A stretch of DNA of 5,714 bases. Origin: Myxococcales bacterium (GTDB lineage Bacteria > Myxococcota > Bradymonadia > REDH01). Below, piece by piece: positions 1 to 4,198 of the stretch. The translations under genes were made by a program, and so were the position numbers. The stretch covers positions 1-5,714 of the forward strand of contig JAGWVZ010000260.1 of assembly GCA_018970625.1 (NCBI GenBank), in the 5' to 3' direction. A model generated the notes under the pieces. It had not been told where the DNA came from. It saw only the letters and a program-made list of their open reading frames with translations, and did not search any database. Within the stretch, counting starts at the first letter, position 1. Every line of letters begins with the position of its first letter.

Positions 1-89
1 CCGATTGCTGGTGTGTGACGAGACGGGTAACGATACAGAATGAGCAGACGGGGTGCGGCTCAGGCGCGCACCCAGCAACGACGACGACC

Positions 90-118
90 TTGACTCATTC
101 AATTACATCGTGAATGTT
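90..118 (+). promoter_or_regulatory. Weak sigma70-like promoter candidate for the metallopeptidase gene
   Basis: TTGACT at 90-95 matches the -35 consensus TTGACA at five of six positions. A 17-base spacer leads to AATGTT at 113-118, which matches TATAAT at only three of six positions, including the important second and last ones. Transcription from here would give a leader of roughly 60 bases before the ATG at 184. The -10 box is poor, so this is a candidate only; a chance -35 match is quite possible. Confidence 0.25.
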
Positions 119-173
119 GTGGTTCGCGGTAGTCAGTGTTTGGCCTGGAGACGCGCGGCAGGTTGGTGGAAGC

Positions 174-177
174 GGAG
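174..177 (+). promoter_or_regulatory. Ribosome binding site that fixes the metallopeptidase start
   Basis: GGAG lies six bases before the ATG at 184. This favours the 184 start over the in-frame ATG at 136, which would add 16 residues ahead of the signal peptide and bury it inside the protein. Confidence 0.7.
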
Positions 178-183
178 ATTTTA

Positions 184-918
184 ATGCGCAAGAGATACTA
201 CGGGTTGTTGTATTACATAAGTATAGCCGGTTTGTTTGGTTTTGGTGCAGACGCACAAGCTGAGTTTGTGCTGGAACGAAATGCAGAGCTGGGTCAGAAC
301 GGTCTGGTGGCCGAACGTGTGCTGGAAGCATTGATCACGGGGACGAATGCTTCGATTCGTACGCCAGAGACCATTATTGCGGGTGTCGCGTCATGCGGCG
401 GCGTTGAAAATGCGTTGTACATGCGAGAGCCCGAGCAGAGCCGACCTGTGGTGGTGATCTGTGAAGAGCTGGTGAACCGCATTGTTGTTGACAGCCAGTC
501 AGCCTTTTCGGCCTTTCCCGGGTTTCGGCAGGCATCATTCGTAGGGCAGCTGATTTTCGTCATTGCGCATGAATTTGGGCATGCGCTGGTGGATGTGCTG
601 CAGTTGCCGGTGACGGGAAATGAAGAAGACGTTGCAGACCAGTTTGCAACCTGGATTCTCTCTGACGAGCCTGCTGCGCTGTATGGCGCAAGCCTGTTCT
701 GGCTTGCTCGCTCGGGCACTGCACCGACCGCGAGCGCGTTTGCTGATACGCACGCGCTGAACGACGGAAGTGTCGCAGGTAATGGCACCGTTGCATTTGC
801 AGCCGGAAACTGCACGTTCGACGGGCAGTTTTCTGATGCGGACAGAATGACCCTCAACGGCGAAGTGCTGTGTGGTGGTACACAGACAATGATGGGGAAT
901 TTTCAGGCCATTCGATGA
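184..918 (+). CDS. Secreted putative zinc metallopeptidase, DUF4344-like
   Basis: A 244-residue exported protein that probably hydrolyses peptides in the periplasm or outside the cell; its substrate is unknown. The first 26 residues form a signal peptide: Arg/Lys at residues 2-4, a hydrophobic core at about 7-21, and a signal-peptidase-I-type A-Q-A site at 24-26. The catalytic motif H-E-F-G-H is at 129-133, within a hydrophobic helix (V-I-A-H-E-F-G-H-A-L). It is followed by L-P-V-T-G-x-E-E-D-V-A-D-Q at about 141-153. HExxH plus this L-P-x-x-G-x-E-E-D-x-A-D pattern is what I recognise as the DUF4344 putative metallopeptidase family (Pfam PF14247). His129 and His133 should bind zinc, Glu130 should be the catalytic base, and Glu147/Glu148 or Asp152 could be the third ligand. 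Four cysteines in the mature protein could form two disulfides. The 184 start is chosen because it has GGAG six bases upstream and gives a clean signal peptide. Family assignment is by motif memory, not a search. Confidence 0.85.
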   Translation: MRKRYYGLLYYISIAGLFGFGADAQAEFVLERNAELGQNGLVAERVLEALITGTNASIRTPETIIAGVASCGGVENALYMREPEQSRPVVVICEELVNRIVVDSQSAFSAFPGFRQASFVGQLIFVIAHEFGHALVDVLQLPVTGNEEDVADQFATWILSDEPAALYGASLFWLARSGTAPTASAFADTHALNDGSVAGNGTVAFAAGNCTFDGQFSDADRMTLNGEVLCGGTQTMMGNFQAIR

Positions 919-1014
919 TCGGGATATCTGGCAGATTCAGGTCTGTCTATTTGTGCCGACTGCATTCAACAAGCTCACAGATACGTTCAATCTGCTCGAA
1001 AAGTTTCGCAACAT

Positions 1015-1018
1015 GGAG
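1015..1018 (+). promoter_or_regulatory. Ribosome binding site deciding the start of the second gene
   Basis: GGAG ends nine bases before the ATG at 1028 and twelve before the adjacent ATG at 1031. It supports these starts over the upstream GTG at 953 and ATG at 1013, both of which would put polar residues in front of the lipoprotein signal sequence. Confidence 0.6.
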
Positions 1019-1027
1019 CCATGGAAT

Positions 1028-2059
1028 ATGATGAATAGCCGACTTCAGTTTATTCTGGTAACTGCAATTTCGCTCTCGTTTTCAATCATTTCTGCCTGTA
1101 ACTCTGCGCCCGCCACCGGCTCGGAACGTGGTGCCTGCTATGGCAATGGCACGTGCGACGAAGGACTGGTGTGTGCGTCATCCATTTGCGTTCAACCATC
1201 TGGCGGCATGGCTCCGGCGAATGCGCCTGTTGCCGAGGCCCCGACGCCGGAGCAGCAGACTGCTCCCGCAGCAGACCCCGCTGCAGCGCCCGCGGCTGTT
1301 CCAGCCGAAGCGCCCGCAGTGGCCGAGGCGCCGACACCAACCGCACCGGCGGCAGCCCCAACACAAGAAGCGCGTGTGCAGGAAGCGACGAGTGCATACG
1401 CAGCGCTGCTGATGGCCTGGAACCTCCATAACGAAACACTATATTTCGAGCTTATCGCGCCGACGCTCGACTGCTGGTACTCCGACCGCGACAAGACGCG
1501 CGACGAGGTTCGTGCCGGAAGTCGAGGTGCTCACTTCAGAGACCGCGGGTCGGCAAGGCTGGTGATGAACAGCTTCACTTTGCTCGGTGAACATGGTGAC
1601 CGACTGGTTTTCGTGGACGATGGTGCTGTGGAATCCGGTTCAGGCACCAGGCCGCATCGTAAAATAATTGCGATGGCCAACTCCGGGAGCGGTTGGCAGC
1701 TGGTCGGGGAGATTGGGCCCGATGAGCGCAGCTGCCCGTTCTACGCCTCGCTTCCGCCAATACAGCCGGCACGCGCCAATGGACAGGCGGAGACACGGTC
1801 GTGCACGGTGAGCGGTTTTCATGACGGCTGTGGTGAGGGGGGGGATTGTCGTCCCAGCCCGCTGGATCCCGGCAATGCGCCGCTTCCCTGCGGAGCAAGG
1901 CGAGAAGACGTAGACCGATTGAGCGAACGGGAGAGCTACGAGTCCAATGGTGAAGTGAACGCGGATTTCGACCGAATGGGGCGTATCACACGCCTGGTCA
2001 TTAGCTACGAAATGGCGAATGAAGGCGCTGTTGAGTGGCGTTATGTTTACGCCGACTAA
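1028..2059 (+). CDS. Lipoprotein with four-Cys motif, Ala/Pro linker and NTF2/SnoaL-like domain
   Basis: A 343-residue predicted lipoprotein of unknown function. Residues 1-23 are a signal sequence with a hydrophobic stretch and lipobox I-S-A-C, giving lipid-modified Cys24. Asn at +2 is not the inner-membrane retention signal of the E. coli rule, so the outer membrane is plausible. Cys37, 43, 49 and 54 form a small motif, C-x5-C-D-E-G-L-V-C-x4-C, common in myxobacterial surface lipoproteins. Residues about 57-115 are an Ala/Pro/Glu-rich linker that probably spans the surface layer. Residues about 116-250 look like an NTF2/SnoaL-type alpha+beta domain: a helix with A-Y-A-A-L-L-x-A-W-N-x-H-N, then L-D-C-W-Y, then alternating strands ending in G-W-Q-L-V-G-E-I-G. 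The C-terminal segment has further cysteines and ends with F-D-R-M-G-R-I-T-R ... W-R-Y-V-Y-A-D, resembling a single YD (RHS-type) repeat. An eight-G run falls within the coding frame at 1837-1844. An alternative start is ATG 1031. Domain names are by pattern recognition only. Confidence 0.85.
   Translation: MMNSRLQFILVTAISLSFSIISACNSAPATGSERGACYGNGTCDEGLVCASSICVQPSGGMAPANAPVAEAPTPEQQTAPAADPAAAPAAVPAEAPAVAEAPTPTAPAAAPTQEARVQEATSAYAALLMAWNLHNETLYFELIAPTLDCWYSDRDKTRDEVRAGSRGAHFRDRGSARLVMNSFTLLGEHGDRLVFVDDGAVESGSGTRPHRKIIAMANSGSGWQLVGEIGPDERSCPFYASLPPIQPARANGQAETRSCTVSGFHDGCGEGGDCRPSPLDPGNAPLPCGARREDVDRLSERESYESNGEVNADFDRMGRITRLVISYEMANEGAVEWRYVYAD
1196..1372 (+). repeat. Ala/Pro-rich low-complexity linker coding region
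   Basis: About 59 codons are almost entirely Ala, Pro, Glu, Val and Thr, with recurring A-P-A, A-E-A-P and A-P-T-P units such as V-A-E-A-P-T-P, which appears twice. It links the lipidated N-terminal cysteine motif to the folded NTF2-like domain. The likely role is a flexible, extended spacer that holds the domain away from the membrane. Confidence 0.75.
1837..1844 (+). repeat. Eight-G homopolymer inside a lipoprotein gene
   Basis: Eight consecutive G bases encode part of an E-G-G-D stretch in the C-terminal third of the second gene. Loss of one G would bring a TAG at 1911-1913 into frame, and gain of one G would bring in the TGA at 1951-1953. Either change would remove the YD-like tail. The frame is intact as given. 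Confidence 0.8.
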
Positions 2060-2169
2060 TGTCCACGACGAGCACCTGCACGACCACCAACCCTGTCGCA
2101 CAGGTCTGGACGGTGTGGTATGAGACGTACCGCATTTGAGCATGTGGTCTCTGTCGCGAGTGTCCGGTT

Positions 2170-4068
2170 ATGCGTAACGTTCTGATTCTGTGTGCGTGCA
2201 TGTGGATGTTCGGCGGCCTGTTCGCCGGCTGCGCAAACAGCGTGCCGGCCACGGAGGTCGTTGATGATTCGGGCGGCGGTGGGCGACCTCGTGATGTCGA
2301 GGGCGTCGAGACGCCGGACGTGCGCCGGCTGGACACCTCCGAGCCGGACAGCGACGGCGACAGCGAGGATGACGTTGCCACCGACGCCGCGGATGCCACC
2401 GCAGCGGACGTTGACGATGCGACATCGGATGCGGCGGACGTGTCTGGCGACGCCTGTCTGGACGACGCGTGCGGGCCCGCGACCGGGGGTTGCTGTGAGT
2501 TTGATTGCGACGATGCAGGTGTGTGTATCGGGAGCGCCGGTACGTGCCCTGATCGATGCGAGGCGAACCGGCTGATCGTCGCGAACGCCTGCACGGGCTG
2601 CGGCCCTGCCAATAGTGCCGGAACTTGTGAAGGTGGCGATGTTTATGCGTGCGATGCTTCGTCGCAGCTACCGTGTGCGACAGTGCGATGTGGCAGTAAT
2701 TTCTATACGTGCACAAACGCGGACGGCGCGTGGGCCTGGCGTGCGGACAGCGCGTGCGACGATGGCGATTCGTGCACCACGGGCGACAGCTGCACCGGCG
2801 GCACGTGCTCGGGTACCGCGTATACGTGTGGCGAACGCCTGTGTGGTGGCGATCGTTGCGAAGGTACCACGCTGATTGAGGTGGGTGACAGCTGCGGTCG
2901 CGAGTGTCTGGGCGATGGAAACTGCGCGGACTGCGTATGCGAAGAGTCCCCCAAGACGTGCGGCGTAGGCGACGGTAATCAGTGCTGTGTGGCGCAGTGC
3001 GATCCGGTGGCGGGTTGCTCGACAGTCGCAGGTTCGTGCCCGGGCACGGACGTGTGTACGGACCCGACGACGTTGCAGATTGCGTCGCCGTGTGTGGGCT
3101 GTGGTGCCGCGAACGCGGTGGGCACCTGTGCTGCTCCGCGCCTGGAGACATGCGATGCGAGCGCTGCCAACCTGTGCCGTCAGGTCACCTGCGGTGGAGC
3201 GAGCTACGTGTGCAGCAACGCAGACGGTGTGTGGGCCTGGCGCACCGGCAACGCATGCGATGACGGCAATGCGTGTTCGCACACGGATATCTGCGCCGGG
3301 GGCCGCTGCGTGGGCACGGCGGTGAGCTGCGCGTCGGACAGCTGCAATGAGCGAACGTGCAATGGGACCGCAACGTGTACCGTCACGCCTTTTGCAGGGC
3401 GGTCGTGCGACGACGGGAATGCGTGCACGTCGGGCGACACGTGTTCATCGGCCGGGGTTTGTCAGGCCGGTAGTTCGGCCGCGGTGTGCGGCGATGGCGT
3501 GTGTAATTGCGGCGAGACGGTAGCGGGGTGCGCGGTGGATTGTCGGAGCGTGTTGCCGAGCAATGCGTGTGTGACGGGTTCACAGACGCGGCAGGGGTGC
3601 AGCCGTTCGCGTACCATCAGCCGGGGAGCGGCCAGCGGTGGCTGGAATTCAGGTAGCCAGAACACGTGCTCGGCCAGCGATTCGCACGACGACTCGTGCC
3701 CGAGTTTCGACGTCGGTAACGACCATACCTACGCCCTGTATATGGTGGCTGGCGAGCGGGTGACGGTGGTGTTGAACGCCGGCGCCAGCGAATGTGCGAG
3801 CGGCGAATATTTTAATTCCTGGCTGAAGTTCAAGTTCAGTAGTGACACGACGAACGCCGGGGCGACGACGTGCCCGACCTTCGTGGGTTGCTGGGGCGGC
3901 CCGAACGAAGATGATACGTTTAATTACACACGCACGTATGACGCGACGTCGGATGGCTGGTTGCACATTATTGTGGATGGAGCGGCGCCGGCGTTTGACG
4001 AACACCGTGGTTATTACACGCTGGGGGTCACGTTGAGCCGATGCGCGTCGGCCAATTGTGGGTGCTGA
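2170..4068 (+). CDS. Very Cys-rich surface lipoprotein with duplicated module and C-terminal beta domain
   Basis: A 632-residue predicted lipoprotein of unknown function. The signal sequence ends in lipobox F-A-G-C with Cys21; no in-frame start exists further upstream before a stop at 2137, and the ribosome binding site is weak. Residues 22-97 are an Asp/Ala-rich acidic linker with many D-A-A-D and D-V-D-D units. Residues 101-477 hold about 60 cysteines in two homologous units, 101-233 and 264-400. These share C-x-G-C-G-x-A-N-x-x-G-T-C, then N-A-D-G-x-W-A-W-R, then A-C-D-D-G-x-x-C...D-x-C...G-x-C-x-G-T. A third CDDG half-unit starts at Cys413, followed by C-G-D-G-V-C-N-C-G-E-T...C...D-C at 440-458, a motif recurrent in myxobacterial secreted proteins. 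Residues about 515-624 look like a PPC-type beta-sandwich: Y-A-L-Y-M-V-A-G-E-R-V-T-V-V-L at 521-535, D-G-W-L-H-I-I-V-D-G at 595-604, and Y-Y-T-L-G-V-T-L near the end. The even cysteine pattern implies an oxidised, extracytoplasmic protein. A role in adhesion or ligand binding is inferred only. Confidence 0.9.
   Translation: MRNVLILCACMWMFGGLFAGCANSVPATEVVDDSGGGGRPRDVEGVETPDVRRLDTSEPDSDGDSEDDVATDAADATAADVDDATSDAADVSGDACLDDACGPATGGCCEFDCDDAGVCIGSAGTCPDRCEANRLIVANACTGCGPANSAGTCEGGDVYACDASSQLPCATVRCGSNFYTCTNADGAWAWRADSACDDGDSCTTGDSCTGGTCSGTAYTCGERLCGGDRCEGTTLIEVGDSCGRECLGDGNCADCVCEESPKTCGVGDGNQCCVAQCDPVAGCSTVAGSCPGTDVCTDPTTLQIASPCVGCGAANAVGTCAAPRLETCDASAANLCRQVTCGGASYVCSNADGVWAWRTGNACDDGNACSHTDICAGGRCVGTAVSCASDSCNERTCNGTATCTVTPFAGRSCDDGNACTSGDTCSSAGVCQAGSSAAVCGDGVCNCGETVAGCAVDCRSVLPSNACVTGSQTRQGCSRSRTISRGAASGGWNSGSQNTCSASDSHDDSCPSFDVGNDHTYALYMVAGERVTVVLNAGASECASGEYFNSWLKFKFSSDTTNAGATTCPTFVGCWGGPNEDDTFNYTRTYDATSDGWLHIIVDGAAPAFDEHRGYYTLGVTLSRCASANCGC
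2470..2868 (+). repeat. Cys-rich module, copy A
   Basis: First copy (residues 101-233) of an internal duplication in the third gene. It opens with a C-C pair at residues 108-109, continues through the C-T-G-C-G, N-A-D-G-A-W-A-W-R and C-D-D-G (196-199) motifs, and ends with C-E-G-T. Cysteine order and spacing match copy B closely, but the bases have diverged substantially, so the duplication is not recent. Confidence 0.85.
2959..3369 (+). repeat. Cys-rich module, copy B
   Basis: Second copy (residues 264-400) of the same module. It opens with a C-C pair at 272-273, continues through C-V-G-C-G, N-A-D-G-V-W-A-W-R and C-D-D-G (363-366), and ends with C-N-G-T. A 30-residue Cys-containing connector (234-263) separates it from copy A. 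It is followed by a partial third unit beginning C-D-D-G-N-A-C-T-S-G-D-T-C at residue 413. Confidence 0.85.
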
Positions 4069-4186
4069 TTTCAAGGGAGTCGGGGAAAAAATAGGTTTGC
4101 GTGGCACGTGCGGCTGGTTTATCTGGGTGCTAATTCTGGGAATAGAGTGCCGCGCTGGTGGCCGTTTCCATTGATGATTCTGCCTT

Positions 4187-4191
4187 GAAGG
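4187..4191 (+). promoter_or_regulatory. Ribosome binding site of the fourth gene
   Basis: GAAGG lies seven bases before the ATG at 4199, a normal Shine-Dalgarno position. It supports the ATG that gives a complete lipoprotein signal sequence. Confidence 0.65.
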
Positions 4192-4198
4192 TGCCCTG

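Larger units (their letters stand above)
1..183. other. Leading non-coding stretch, possible tail of an upstream gene
   Basis: No convincing gene is seen here. Reading from base 2, a short open frame ends at a TGA at 41-43 and could be the last 13 codons of a gene entering from the left (ending D-E-T-G-N-D-T-E). Reading from base 3, another frame stays open to a TGA at about 108-110. Neither can be identified from so few residues. The rest is the leader of the metallopeptidase gene, with a possible promoter and a good ribosome binding site. Confidence 0.4.

Noticed and set aside
953..1027. Longer version of the second gene starting at GTG 953
   Set aside because: It would place 25 mostly polar residues ahead of the lipoprotein signal sequence. 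GGAG at 1015-1018 correctly positions the ATG at 1028 instead.
2092..2104. Small hairpin CCTGT-CGC-ACAGG after the second gene as a terminator
   Set aside because: The stem is only five base pairs, the loop is tight and no T run follows. It does not qualify as an intrinsic terminator.
2120..2185. Short open frame ahead of the third gene as a leader peptide
   Set aside because: It overlaps the start of the lipoprotein out of frame, has no good ribosome binding site and encodes only 21 unremarkable residues.
2168..3151. 327-codon open frame on the - strand
   Set aside because: The translation is a low-complexity Arg/His/Pro-rich chain antisense to the Cys-rich lipoprotein, without export signal or domain. 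It is a shadow of the + strand gene.
4102..4117. TGGCACG followed by GCTGG as a sigma54 promoter ahead of the fourth gene
   Set aside because: The -24 half matches the consensus well, but no GC dinucleotide falls at the required -12 spacing. The match also overlaps an 8-bp palindrome, GCACGTGC (4104-4111), that could occur by chance.
4069..4198. Possible terminator or small RNA gene in the gap between the third and fourth genes
   Set aside because: The A-rich run near 4086-4091 is on the wrong strand for a + strand terminator. No stable stem followed by T residues, and no RNA-gene signature, could be seen.
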